DNA of 64,000 bases, taken from Siphonodentalium dalli. Lineage: Eukaryota > Mollusca > Scaphopoda > Gadilida > Siphonodentaliidae. Made by a program: the position numbers and the translations under genes. Positions 12,301-23,235 of this stretch are shown here, in pieces (within the stretch, counting starts at the first letter, position 1; each line of letters begins with the position of its first letter). A model generated the notes under the pieces. The model did not search any database. It worked only from the letters and a program-made list of their open reading frames with translations, and was not told the origin of the DNA. The stretch spans positions 178,601,956 to 178,665,955 of the forward strand of contig CP136063.1 in the NCBI GenBank assembly GCA_032622095.1. The letters run 5' to 3'.

Positions 12301-15300
12301 ACCCACTCATGAGATAATTCGGGTATTCAACCAAAACTCGTAGGTATTCTCTATATATTACTAGTATGGCAACATATTTCGTAAATACGATTAATAATTA
12401 TGCTTCAATTATTTTTGTGTTATTTTGCCGATCTAAATAGCACAATAATAAAGGGCGTTTCGCATTGCATACCGATCCCTGAAATCACGAAACTTGAACA
12501 ACATATAGTTCTGCCTTTCGGGCATGTCATGTATTCTTCAAGCTTGAGCTATTTAGAATATTTGATCATTTTAATGTTATTATATTATATCCTTGCCTAC
12601 AAATTAGCGGGAAATTACGGAAACGTAGATCTTGGTATGTATTTCTTAGAAGCCACGGTGAAATACGATGTCGTTATTTCACTGTAGGTTTCGTTATATT
12701 TCACTGTATATATAGCCCACCGGGTGGTTTGCGCGAGCGGGAAATTTGAAAACAAAACATTTGACTGCATGCTGACACGAGTCTTGTTAGTTTCGATTCC
12801 GTGTTTCATTTCTTTGTATGATTCCAGTTGCTTTATCTAGGTATATTAAATTGTGCACTTTTGATTAGTAGGAAGTATTCTTCCCGAGTATTGTTCAAAT
12901 TGCTGTACTAAAAGTAACGAGAGGCCGATCACGATCGGCAGATGTTTAACCCATCCCTTGGCGATAGTAAATTGTTATGATCAGAATATTACCAATTTAA
13001 TGTATGTACCACGCCATGCTACTGTAAATGTTTAGATTTCGCGGACGTATATTACCAATTTAATGTATGTACCACGCCATGTTACTGTAAATGTTTAGAT
13101 TACGTGAACGTATGTTTACCAATTTAATGTATGAACCACGCCATGTTACTGTAAATGTTTAGATTTCGTGGACGTACGTTTACAAATTTAAAGGCACGTG
13201 AGGCCTTAGTTGTCGAAAATATCCATATTTGTTTCAATCACTGTAAAGAGAAAAACATTAAAACGCATACAGTTTCGTTCATATATACCATGACCATCGC
13301 GTAAACAGCATGTTATCATAAAGATTTACTATATTTTACCTAAGCAAGAGCCTGATTGTGTTACAGAAGACAGCACAATGCTGCTGGCTAATCACACACA
13401 AATGGCATAAACGCTCTTTATTCGTTCCATATCAGGAATTCACCAACAAAGAACGCTCTTTATGTTTACCATCATAATATAAACAAACACCAGAAAAGTT
13501 ACTTTTTATGCTTTTGTTTACATAACAATGGTCAAAGATATGACAATAACATACTGTTTATGCGATATTTCTTATTTGTATACGGACAAAGTCTGTCTAC
13601 ATTTCGTTGTTCTTTCTGTTTGTAGCGGTTTTTGACGGGTGGAAATATTTTCACAGGATACCCACCGCCAAGGCCAACCGTACCTTTAATGTTGAATTAT
13701 AGAGTATACTGTTATGATCTAAAGTAGTATATGACAAATGTACATAATAACCAGTAATAACACAAATTATTGGAATGTATGAGTCAATATAGAAGGGTTA
13801 ATATAACATCTAAACTCTAGAGCCTGTCACCACTATCATAGTGTAAGCAGTTCTATTAATGTTGTTGCACATTGCCATGTGAGATATCAAAATAATATAA
13901 TTATTTATTTAATGGAAAAGGTTAAAAGACATGGAATGGGTAAAAGGGGTTAAATCACCTATCTCTGCCCTGTTTGATCCAATGTAGTCCCATCATCCAA
14001 GGACTTAGAGAGCTCCATTGGTCTAGTTAAAATAATTCACATGGCTAAGTTGTGGTTTTTTAATAACTTTGATAGCTAAATCAATTTATCCAATAATTCA
14101 CTAATCTGTGTCTCTTATACAGAGCTAACATATGAAGGCTATAAATAACTCTCAATAAACCATATTGTCTTTTTATCTCTCTGACACTGTCTCACAGAGA
14201 AGCGGGTATTTTGTTAATTGTAAGTTACTTGGGTTATAATTGGATAATTCTTAGTTGAAAAAAGGCCATATCTCTGGTATAACAAATTGGATCTAACCCA
14301 TATTCGAACTCGTTCTGTATTTTGAGTTGAGAAACTCACATGTTTGAGTTATGGCAGAATGCGTGAATTCTAAGTCGAAAAAGGGCCATAACTCTGTAAA
14401 CAAAAGTCGGATCAAACCCATATTCGAACTCGATCTGTATTTAGGGGTGATAAATTCATATACCAAATTTGGTGTTGATCAGATGAAAAATGTTTTGAGT
14501 CATAGCAGCTTGGGTGAATTCTAAGTAAACATAAGAGTGAAATGGTTAATTAAACAATACCAAAACCATACAGATGAAGAACGTGTTAAGAAAAACCTAG
14601 GTAAGAAATATGAGGCAGGTCAGAAGAAATATGTTCAACTTATTGCATTGGATAGCATGTGTGTAAAGGATTAATTATTTTCTAAACCGATCAACCAATA
14701 AATACCAAAAACTATACAGATGAGGGGTGTGTCATCATAAACCAAAATATCAAATATGAACACAATCGGACATAAAATACTTCGGTTATAGCATCGGATT
14801 TTAAATTTTTTTTATTATTTTATTTTATTTTTTCGGAAAAAGGGTCATAACTCCTTTAAAATAAATCGGATCAAACCATATTCGAACTCGATCTGTATTT
14901 TGGTCTGAGAAACTCATATACAAAATTTAGTTCCGATCGGATAGAAAATATTTGAGTTATCGCACCATGCGTAAAGTGTCTACGGACAGACAGACATACA
15001 CACAGACATACAGACGGACGCACGAAGAGTGGTCAATCCGGACGTCGACATTATGTTTACCATACTATGGTATGGGTAACCATAAAAATGCCGCATAATT
15101 TAGCAACTTTGAGCATTATTAAGGTGGATATTATAAAAAAGAATACCTACATTTTTCTGTTTGAATAACTGAAACATCTCATGAGTGTCTGGAAAGAAAT
15201 ATCGAATTTTCACTCGCGGCTTGCCTCCGCTCGTGAAAATTCGATATTTCTTTCCAGACACTCATGACATATTTCGGTATTCAAACAAAAACTGTAGGTA

Positions 15301-17032
15301 TTCTCTATGACTTAACATGTATATCACTTCAATACATAGCTGCTTCTTGAGAAAACTCAAGCGGTCTTTATACTAATACTATGATGTGTATCAGGAGTAT
15401 AATTGTGTAGGGTATCCCCGCGTAACGCGCTATATATATATATATAAGCCCATTGATGGTGAGATATACCGTTTACCCTATATATGCTAAAACCAGAATT
15501 TTATCGAATTTAGATGCAGACCAGCCAGGCTCTGTTCCACGAGCATATACATGTACGTCTTATAAGCAACGTTAAGTGATGTTTTAATTTCAGGATAAGT
15601 ATATACTCGGCTCGATGTTGGCGATGTACCTAGTGGCTGTTTGGCATGCTTTCGTTAGCCGATTTGAGCACGATTTGGAGCTCCAGGCTAACATGGATAA
15701 CTACGCCTTCTTCGTCTTCCTGGTCTGTTATTTAGTTTTCCAGATAGGATTTGGTCTCATCGTCTTTTTTGGGGTATGTGATACTCTTACTCCAAATTTA
15801 GATATAGGCACCTGTATGATATATGAAAGTGTCAATGACACTGTAGCTCAACTTGGAAAGGGAATAATTTAATGTGTTACTGTCGATGGAGTGATTAGGA
15901 ATGTGGAAAGTTGAATGTCTAATACTAGTTTATCAACATGAAGATATATATATATATACATGTATATAAAAGTAAAATCTAAGATGGTTGCTGGCGGCTA
16001 TGTTTTCCAATTTCCATCAATTCAAAAACATTTGATAGCTTTAGTCATGCAAAGAGTAGAATCCAAAATGGCCGCTGGCAGCCATGTTATAATGCCGAAT
16101 AACCCCAAAATGACTCGTTCCCATCTACATGTCAATATTAACATCCATGACAAATTTCATGATGATCAGACTAAAGGTACGACCTGTAGCCCGTGCTAAA
16201 GAATTTAGTCATACAAAGAGTAAAATCCAAGATGGCTGCTGGCGGCCATGTTTTTTGGCCGAACGACCCCAAAATTACTCGTTCCCATCTACATGTCAAT
16301 ATTAACATCCATGACAAATTTCATGATGATCAGGCGAAGAGTATGACCTGTGGCCCGTGCTAATGCCTAATGGATTACATTTTTAAATCAAAGATGGCCG
16401 CTGGTGGCCATGTATTTTGTCCTAATGACCCCAAAATGACTCGTTCCCATCTACATTCCAATTTCAACAGCCATGAAATTTTTCATGATGATCAGACTCA
16501 AGGTACGACCTGTAGTCTGTGCTAAAGGATTTAGTCATACAAAGAGTAAAATCCAAGATGGCCACTGGCGGCCATGTTTTTTGTCCTAATGACCCCAAAA
16601 TGACTCGTTCCCATCTACATTCCAATTTCAACAGCCATGACAAATTTTATGATGATCCGACCAAAGGTACGACCTGTAGCCCGTGCTAAAGAATTTAGTC
16701 ATACAAAGAGTATAATCTAAGATGGCTGCCGGCGGCCATGTTTTTTGGCCGAATGACCCAAAAATGACTCGTTCCCATCTACATGTCAATATTAACATCC
16801 ATGACAAATTTCATAACAATAAGACGAACAGTATACGGCCTGTAGCCCGTGCTAATGGATTGAATTTTGAAATCCAAGATGGCCGTTGGCGGCCATGTTT
16901 TTTTCCCGAATGACCCCAAAATGACTCGTTCCCATATACATGTCAATGTCAACATCCACGACAAATTTCATAATAATCGGACCAAAGGTACGAACTGTAG
17001 CCCGTGCTAAAGGAAATTGTTGACGAATCACG

Positions 17033-17067
<35 letters not shown>

Positions 17068-20000
17068 GACGGATACCAAGCCATGCAATAGCTCAAACTT
17101 TACAAAGTAAAGTTGAGCTAATAATATATTAGTGCTATAAGTGACAGGTGCATGGAGGGGGCACAACATTGATTAAAAGTTCGCCGCTATCCTACAAACT
17201 TGTGTATATATGGGCATATCCACACTTCGATTAATCAAATTGTGCGCTTTAAAGTTCACAAAATTGTGCTGTCCAAGTCAGGAATGAAAGTCGGGGAAGG
17301 GCCATCAAAATTGCAAATAAAACTTCACCAAACTTAGCGTATAAACTTTTATTAACCAATAGAAAACATATATTAACACCTTTTGTTTCTTTTTCTCCCG
17401 CGGTCTACGCCTGGCAACACTGCTAGTAATATAATATAGTTGTATATATACTATATGGTATAATGGAGATGAATCCCAGATTGTCTTTTTCTTCAGGCAA
17501 GGGTACGTCAGAGGATAGCTCGAAATAAGGAGACGGCATTTCAGGTAGGTTGAAAACTGCAGACATCTAGTTGAGATCTTCGCGGTAAAGTTTAACTTCC
17601 CTGCCTGAATTCATTTACACCACTGTGCAATCACTTGAATGCAGTTTGGGACCAAATCCGGTTCAATTCATTCACATGCCAACACTATTTATGCAGGGCC
17701 AGGATCCTACGTCATCAATTAAGTCTCTAACCCAAAGCGGTTTTCATTTTAAATCGGTTTAAAACATATATATGTGACCCGCCATATCAAATCCAGTCGG
17801 AAGTCGGGATTTTTTTTACCCTGTGCCAATGCATTCTCTTATATATGCGAGTCGACCATAGGTCGCCTCGAATATATAAGAGAATGCATTGGCTTAACAA
17901 TTTTTTATCATGTTTTTTAAATAAATGTTTTTTACAATTTTTAGGACATAAAATAAAAAAACATCCATTACCCTACAGGGAGCCCCACACATATATAGAA
18001 GCACATAGAAGAGTGTCGTCTGCTCATGTTTGTCTGGGGCTCTGTATGGGTGAAATTATAAAATTGTTAAAGAATACAAGAACAAATTATTAAAAATTAA
18101 AAAAATTGTTAGGCCAATGCATTCTCTTATATATGCGAGGCGACCTATGGTCGACTCGCATATATAAGAGAATGCATTGGCACAGGGTAAAAAAAAATCC
18201 CGACTTACGACTGGATTTGATATGGCGGGTCACATATAAACGTTTATCTGACGGGATAAAGTACTAAATCAGCTGTGGAAATTCACAATGATAAAAACTT
18301 GTATATATAACTGAAATTTACAAGGGAAATAGGTATGATTATGCCCTGATTTTGAACATCAAAAACACCTCAACCATTTAACAGAATGATGTTGATAAAA
18401 TATACAGTAACCCCTTTATTATACACCCGTTAGTACCATAACTCCTGCAACAGATATCTGGCTCAAATGCTGCATGATTTCCAGATATAACAGCGCATGC
18501 ATGCCTATCCGAGCTTCTGAAGCGGCGGTTTTGGAGATTACATTAGTGAGGTTGTTTCCTGTCAACCTGAGTTTAGTGTGCCTATCATTTGCAGAATGAG
18601 GTCCCCAGATGGTGAATTTAGTGACGCTATCCCGCATAGCGGGCTAGCATCACTAAATTCGCCCTCTGTGGACCTCATTCTGCTTAGGCCTCATCTTCTC
18701 TGGAAAGTTTCTTTATTAACAAATTTATATAGAAACTTCTTCACAAATATTCTATTTCTTTTTTGTTTGTTTAGTTTCTCTATATCTCCAAATTGGCAGA
18801 CGTTACCTTGCATAATCGAGGTTCCCAATGGGTGTACATCACAATATTCACCATTTGGGAACTTCAAATCTGAGTCTATGTCTATCATAGCAGATAAGGC
18901 CATGGAGAATGATGTCCCCAGAGGGTGAATTTGGTGATGCTAGCACGCTATGCGAGATAGCGTCACTAAATTCACCCTCTGGAGAACTCATTCTGCAAAT
19001 GACAGGCACACTATAATCAGGCTTGTTTCCTGGCCCTGTTGTATTCATTTGACAAAACATTTTATTGCATTTTCGCAATCTACGGGTTCGATTACATAGG
19101 TTCATCGGATAACTTGTCAATATTTCAAGTATAAATACGTTTGGGGGGGGGGGGGGGGGTGTCATGGAAATTTGTGGTCTAAAATGTCGTATATGGGTTT
19201 CCCGCAAAAAAAATCGTTAAAGGCCCACTTAATTTTCGAACCCCCAGATCACATTATATAAAATATATGCCATATTATATCCCATATGAAAGAGGAAGCT
19301 CCAAAACATTGCATTTTCAACTTATTCGATGTAATAAATTGATATATAACCGACATGTATGCTGTGCTCAAGTTGCTGCACAAAGTGCATTATTTTCAAT
19401 GGAAGGGGATTAACTCTATATATTTAGATATAGAGTTATTCCCCCTTCCATTGAAAATACACTATAGTTTGAATTATGTTTTATTCTGGGAGCCATAATG
19501 GGGAAAATGATTTTATGATTTCAGCTATTTTCTATTACTCTATGGGCATCTTCTGAGACACAGGCATTCCAAATGGTGATAATTATATCATATTTTATGG
19601 TATAGATTGTCTTTAAAGCCGTGTATCAAGACACTATTAAAAAATAGTCGGTGATTCGAAAATTAAGTGGCCCTTTAATTCTAAAATGTCATATAATTTA
19701 TTCCCGAAAACGCTCCTGGCAGGATAATTCTGATTGGATTGTTTTGAAGAAGGATGGCTGGTCGAGGGTGTATCCTCCGTATCCCGGGAATCGTCAAAAC
19801 AAACAGTGTCAAAAGGTCGTGTGAGCAAGATTTCTAGTAATTTTCTAATTTTTACTTCTAAAAAATCGTATAACACCATAAAATCACGTTTTCTCATCAA
19901 CTAGAAGATAATTGAATATGAAAGTGAAAGTTACCATTTCTGACTATGGTTTTCTTGTAACATAATGGCAAGCGTGGCTTATTGCCAGTGGGTGATACTA

Positions 20001-20206
20001 CCGCTGTGGATGTGGCATCTGTGGAAAGCTCCATTAGAGATACGTGTGGACACACCCATGAAATGTGTACAATATTGAAAATAAACAATTGTTATTTGCA
20101 GGAGCGAGCTAAGCAAATGCTTGGCTCTAAATATGAAGAGAGGAAATTTAGGAAGAGCATGCGTCAGAAGAAGACGATCGATAGCGATGTTCATGACCAG
20201 CCTTAA
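3121..20206 (+). CDS. Pentameric ligand-gated ion channel (Cys-loop/pro-loop superfamily), 3' six exons
   Basis: Join 3121-3318, 9892-10149, 11157-11312, 15594-15773, 17497-17544, 20102-20206; every junction is phase 0 with GT-AG ends, giving 314 residues and a TAA stop. Order: outer beta-sandwich (residues 1-140) with the family-typical WNPKL and FPFDIQ motifs; M1 about 143-165; pore-lining M2 about 173-195 ending in SLPKISYLT; M3 207-227; a loop of only about 14 residues; M4 242-264; then a 50-residue basic tail. Subunits of this family assemble as pentamers in the plasma membrane and open an ion pore on ligand binding. Neither Cys-loop cysteine is present. The M2 start (VQNRLQ) fits neither the classic anion (PAR) nor cation (GEK) signature, so ion selectivity and ligand are unknown. 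The short M3-M4 loop recalls prokaryotic-like members. The N-terminus (signal peptide and first strands) was not found in 1-3120 and probably lies off the window. Confidence 0.92.
4775..5123. mobile_element. Degenerate AGGTAC-family TTAA MITE with (GTT)n
   Basis: Shares 'gaagatggataactctaaat' and the end 'cggattgagtaccTTTAA' with copies at 22275, 25700 and 51400. Contains (GTT)n at about 5051-5080. Confidence 0.5.
6817..7031. mobile_element. Hairpin MITE, about 215 bp, with one-sided poly-G expansion
   Basis: The left arm 'aacaccaccgcaccccaaac' pairs with the right arm '...ggggtgcggtggtgtt'. Inner arms share 'tacaaatacacaac'. The right arm carries G18 where the left has C4. Confidence 0.7.
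7223..8873. mobile_element. Non-autonomous hAT-type element with 8-bp duplication
   Basis: Ends CAGGCTTGGGGCAATTAC and (reverse) CAGGGATGGGGTAATTG, flanked by ACCCAGGG at 7215-7222 and 8874-8881. Subterminal AATTAC repeats fill both ends. No transposase is recognisable in the 1.65-kb body. Confidence 0.75.
8885..9720. repeat. Diverged tandem repeats with 'ttggaaatttccaac'
   Basis: Two clear units (about 9250-9400 and 9490-9630) share 'gaaatttccaacNctaggaa' and 'gatgctagg.ttttg.gatt'. Related degraded sequence precedes them and recurs at 21290-21720. Confidence 0.6.
9892..10149 (+). CDS. pLGIC exon: end of extracellular domain and start of M1
   Basis: 86 codons in phase 0 between 'atattttacag' and a 'gtgaga' donor. 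It continues from FPFDIQ with DISLIITSELSEAEL, then EWALFDFVECVQRL and the pre-M1 segment ARRRGAFFIFNIVCIM. The Arg-Arg-Arg just before a hydrophobic helix is the usual start of M1. No vicinal cysteine pair (loop C of nicotinic alpha subunits) is seen. Confidence 0.92.
10850..10996. mobile_element. 3' fragment of a 500-bp TTAA MITE
   Basis: Shares 'tattctttctgttgatggcgg' (one mismatch) and 'acccacc.c.aag.cc' with the complete copies at 13192 and 24610. Confidence 0.5.
11157..11312 (+). CDS. pLGIC exon: M1 end and pore helix M2
   Basis: 52 codons in phase 0 from 'tttgtcag' to 'gtgagt'. It encodes VLISSLVLATFAVARDKVQ (end of M1 and the M1-M2 turn), then RLQLTFILVLTGIAFKF (M2, with the conserved 9' Leu) and STQSLPKISYLTYL (the M2-M3 linker with the family's SLP-x-x-SY). 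Confidence 0.93.
12186..12350. mobile_element. 165-bp hairpin element, family with 15140-15305
   Basis: A long near-perfect palindrome ending AGAAAACCTACG / CGTAGGTATTCT, with centre 'actcgcggcttgcagccgctc'. Confidence 0.75.
12987..13185. repeat. 64-bp tandem repeat, three copies
   Basis: Units with 'ttaccaatttaatgtatg' begin near 12988, 13052 and 13116. A fourth unit start is cut by a MITE at its TTAA. Confidence 0.8.
13192..13685. mobile_element. TTAA MITE, 494 bp (AGGCACG ends)
   Basis: TTAA at 13188-13191 and 13686-13689. Ends AGGCACGTGAGG / CCAACCGTACCT. The related repeat at 60008 has a single TTAA and no insert. Confidence 0.75.
15140..15305. mobile_element. 166-bp hairpin element, family with 12186-12350
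   Basis: Near-perfect palindrome ending AGAATACCTAC / GTAGGTATTCT, centre 'actcgcggcttgcctccgctc'. The stems differ in sequence from those of the 12186 copy. Confidence 0.75.
15594..15773 (+). CDS. pLGIC exon: M3, short loop and M4
   Basis: 60 codons in phase 0 from 'ttaatttcag' to a 'gtatgt' donor. It encodes DKYILGSMLAMYLVAVWHAF (M3), a short charged loop FEHDLELQANMDNY, and FFVFLVCYLVFQIGFGLIVFF (M4). I place the donor after GGG at 15773 because that keeps phase 0 into the next exon. Reading on would give a stop after 33 more codons. Confidence 0.92.
15957..17015. repeat. About 163-bp tandem array, six units
   Basis: 'cgttcccatctacat' recurs at about 16116, 16280, 16442, 16606, 16770 and 16927. 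Units contain 'aagatggccgctggcggcca' and 'gtagcccgtgctaaagg'. Related units fill 63488-64000. Confidence 0.85.
17034..17130. repeat. (CA)n microsatellite and hairpin tail
   Basis: (CA)n of about 26 bp, then 'catgcaatagctcaa' and the stem 'actttacaaagtaaagt'. It closes the preceding array, like the tail of a non-autonomous element. Confidence 0.6.
17497..17544 (+). CDS. pLGIC exon: basic post-M4 tail, part 1
   Basis: A 16-codon microexon, ARVRQRIARNKETAFQ, between 'tttttcttcag' and a 'gtaggt' donor. Only phase 0 is free of stops, and it matches the phase of both neighbouring exons. Five of its 16 residues are basic. Confidence 0.75.
17774..18233. mobile_element. 460-bp double-hairpin MITE, 4-bp duplication
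   Basis: Terminal inverted repeats start GTGACCCGCCATATCAAATC. Each arm carries a 75-bp palindrome ('gccaatgcattctcttatat'...). Flanked by ATAT on both sides. Confidence 0.8.
18568..19013. mobile_element. 445-bp MITE with 'tttgcagaatgaggt' ends
   Basis: Ends 'gtgtgcctatcatttgcaga' and its reverse. Each end has a small hairpin ('atcccgcatagcgggcta'). Related copies at 23878, 29812, 45475, 49618 and 56455. Confidence 0.75.
19221..19674. mobile_element. TTAA MITE, 454 bp (AGGCCCAC ends)
   Basis: TTAA at 19217-19220 and 19675-19678. Ends AGGCCCACTTAATTTTCGA / TCGAAAATTAAGTGGCCCT. Central palindrome 'aactctatatatttagatat...'. The channel's last intron contains it. Confidence 0.8.
20102..20206 (+). 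CDS. pLGIC terminal exon: basic post-M4 tail, part 2, and stop
   Basis: 34 codons plus TAA after 'gttatttgcag'. It encodes ERAKQMLGSKYEERKFRKSM and a charged end finishing HDQP. The reading frame joins the microexon in phase 0. The sequence is helical in character and net positive. It is not recognisable as a separate domain. Confidence 0.8.
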   Translation, partial: ERAKQMLGSKYEERKFRKSMRQKKTIDSDVHDQP

Positions 20207-20277
20207 TGTGTTGACGTTGTTTACCTGTTCGTGGCGACTTACTGCTGATAGCGCCTGTTCCGAGGAATTTCTTTTAA

Positions 20278-20670
20278 CCCTTTACCCAACAAACCGGCCA
20301 AAACCGGCCAAATAAAGCTTCAACAGCCTAAAATATCTTCGGTCTGTCTCAATAGAACCATACAAATATGGATATCATTGGAACCGGTTCATTGACCACA
20401 TTGTGATGGTTACAGTTATGCCCTGTGCCAATGCATTCTCTTATATATGCGAGTCGACCATAGGTCGCCTCGCATATATAAGAGAATGCATTGGCTTAAA
20501 AAAAATCTTTTTTTAACACTTTTTTACCATTTTTTCTTACATTCTTTAACAATTTTATAATTTTTAATGTGTTAAGCCAATGCAATCTCTTATATATGCG
20601 AGGCGACCTATGGTCGACTCGCATATATAAGAGAATGCATTGGCACAGGGCCGTTCTGTTGGGTAAAGGG
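20278..20670. mobile_element. piggyBac-like TTAA MITE (CCCTTT ends), intact
   Basis: TTAA at 20274-20277 and 20671-20674. Ends CCCTTTACCCAACA / TGTTGGGTAAAGGG. The body carries two 75-bp palindromes also found in the GTGACCCG family. Begins 71 bp after the channel stop codon. Confidence 0.8.
20311..20316 (+). promoter_or_regulatory. AATAAA, candidate poly(A) signal of the pLGIC gene
   Basis: The first AATAAA after the channel stop codon, 105 nt downstream. It lies inside a TTAA-flanked MITE (20278-20670), so the host gene may use a transposon-supplied signal. Confidence 0.45.
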
Positions 20671-21289
20671 TTAACAGCCCAACCTTTACCTTCTCTGTCC
20701 ATTCCTCCTGTATCAGGAGAAGTGAGAACTGTCCTTATGGGCGGATGTAACTAACTTTAAGCTTCTTGATCACATATGTTACGAGTAGCTTATATGTATT
20801 CAGCAGTCTGCTATAAATGAGACTGCCAATATGGGTTGGTGTCGAGTCCAACTTGTGGTCGTCACTGCCAATACCAGGGTCCAATGCATGGCGGAGCTCC
20901 AAACTGCAAGTCAGTTAGAGTTCAGTCCCCTCGCTCAAACTGAAAGGCAGAGTTCAGTCCCCTGCTACGTTGGTCTGACCACTGACACCACGTAAAGATG
21001 TAACGATTGTTATGGACATATCATTATGTAATTTTCTAAACAAACCCAGATACCTATATTACATTAAAAAAATACCATGTATTGTTATACATGTATATGG
21101 TAGTCGAAAAGTGTCAGATATTTTATGGCAAAATACTGCCCCTCAATAGATCCAAAATCCAATATTTTTATATTGAACGACCTTTCAATAGTTCGGCCAT
21201 GCTGGCAGTGTCATACAGCGCAGCGAGGGGACTGAACTCTGGCTTGCATTTTGCAACGCCTCATTTTTAATCAAATTGTTCACAGGGAC

Positions 21290-21720
21290 GCGACTGTGGG
21301 TAATTTGTTGGTGTCTCACCACCACCGCCACCAACTTCTGGGGGGGGGGGTTTAAAAACTTGGAAAATTCATACTGAAAAAGGTTTGAAATCGTTATAAT
21401 GCTTTAATTTTCCAACCATTGCAGCGTAAACTTATAAGTCATTTTAGACCAAGATTTATATATTTCTATATTACATTTCATCAAATTTTAGACTGGAATG
21501 TATAGTTCTTTGGAATTTTCCAAACATAAGGTTTTTTTAGGTTAGAATATTGAAGATTATGAACACGCAGTTCGAATGTAAGACCTGTTAGTTGGATATT
21601 TCAACTTAAGGGGAGGGGTTGCTGTAAATTATGTTTCTTAGAGTCAGGATTTGTGTTTGTCAGCTATAAATTCTAAGTTGGACCCGGCCTCCACCCCAAT
21701 AATGGCCCTCTAGCCACATC
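21290..21720. repeat. Degraded copy of the 'ttggaaattttccaa' repeat
   Basis: Resembles 8885-9720 in its repeated 'ggaattttccaaacataagg' phrases and its 'ccaccaacttctggggg' opening. Confidence 0.4.
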
Positions 21721-22274
21721 CTGAACAAACCAATGGTAATAATATATACTGAATGGTATGGATCCAGTATGACCTGTCCATTTAACACGTTCAATAACTA
21801 AAATGTGAAATCAAGAATCAACAATCGTATAAACAATGCTGCATAATTGTTAAAGAGGTCATCGCTCACGCATACCCTTTCTTGAACCTTTTTTTGTCAT
21901 CTTTGGTGAGAGGCTTTCGATATCCAAACCCTGTTGCTACATGTGTATATATCTTCTTATTCTGGGCAATCACGTTTTTTTTGGTCATTCTTCGATTTGT
22001 CATATGATCCATTCCATACCTGTACATCACCTAATTGGCCAACACATTTCACTTGGTAAATAATTGTACTCACATGGACCAGCCTGCAGGGCGACTTGGG
22101 AGATGTCTCCCTAAAATGTGACACATTCATCTGTTTATGAATGGAAAATATCCGCACTCGGTCAGCAATTATGTGATATAGAAGTTAAATATATATAGTG
22201 TACATTATAATATATGACCTACGCAAGTAAACATTCTAACAAACATCATCAAAATTAAATGATCCTGGTATTAA

Positions 22275-22737
22275 AGGTACTCAATCCGAACAGAGGATCC
22301 CCATCTCAACAGATTCCAACAACAACAATCCGATCAGAGGGTCCTATATTACTATTTCTTTGGCTTTGGGGGTAAAAAATATTTGATTCGAGTCGAGGAA
22401 CCCATCAAACAAAGCTCAGAGTTATTAGATATTGATTTTTGAAATTTGTTATTTACTCGAGATGAGTACTAATAATTGCCTTCAACTGCCGTAATCTGCT
22501 CGGGATGTGTACACCAAAATCTATTCAAACAGACAAGGATGGATAACTCTAAAATCAAGTGGTAATAATGTTCTGGGCCAGAAAGTATTCCCGATAATGA
22601 AAAATAATAGATTTCTAAAATCGATATCTAACAAATCTGAGCTTTGATGGGCGACTTCCTCGACTCGAATCAAATATGTTTGACGCCCGAAGCCATTGAA
22701 ATAGTAATTGAGAGGAGTTTTATCTGATTGAGTACCT
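22275..22737. mobile_element. TTAA MITE, 463 bp (AGGTACTC ends)
   Basis: TTAA at 22271-22274 and 22738-22741. Ends AGGTACTCAATCCGA / CTGATTGAGTACCT. Long inverted arms share 'cgactcgaatcaaatat'. Confidence 0.8.
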
Positions 22738-22832
22738 TTAATATATATGTTTGAGAAATCGCCATCATTGGAATATGCAACACATAATGTTATTAATTGG
22801 TTGTTTCCATATTGGCTGAGTTATGAGGCCGA

Positions 22833-22870
22833 AGTATGTCGTATTGGCCTGAGGCCGCAGGCTAATACGA
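22833..22870. repeat. Short hairpin
   Basis: 'gtcgtattggcctgaggccg' faces 'caggctaatacgat', a 12-bp imperfect stem. Role unknown. Confidence 0.4.
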
Positions 22871-23235
22871 TAGACCCAATTCATTTTACCGATAATATTT
22901 TATTAATTAGCAAATTTGGCAATTGTTGTTTCACAGGATGAATATATTAACATAGATATATACCATTGTATGCTTTATTAAATTAACAATATTTCATCAA
23001 TTTTTATTCTTGTGAACTTTGTGAAGAACTTGCGGTGATTTCACAGTATTGTCTGTTTCCACTGGGGGATGATTTTGATACGGATACATGCAGTTCAGCC
23101 ACGTACATTTACTCCCAAAACAGTGGCAGTCAGTAATTCATCCGAAAGCAACTGTTATCTATCTTCCGTCGACCCAATATTCTTTGCCGATCGAGCTTAA
23201 TACGTATGACGTCATTTACGTTACCGTTGACTTGA

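Larger units (their letters stand above)
12919..15078. mobile_element. Composite repeat with 'gggccataactc' units (cf. 59938-61303)
   Basis: Starts 'gagaggccgatcacgatcgg'. Contains diverged internal repeats with 'catattcgaactcgatctgt' and a (GACA)-like run, and ends in the hairpin 'taccatactatggta'. The copy at 59938 has the same ends but lacks a MITE and an internal segment present here. Confidence 0.7.
11313..15593 (+). other. pLGIC intron, repeat-filled
   Basis: Holds two related hairpins (12186, 15140) and a 2.16-kb composite repeat. The stretch 11313-12180 shows only a short direct repeat, 'gaccgactcgatggataaca', at 11780-11820. The stretch 12355-12915 shows nothing I recognise. Confidence 0.6.
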
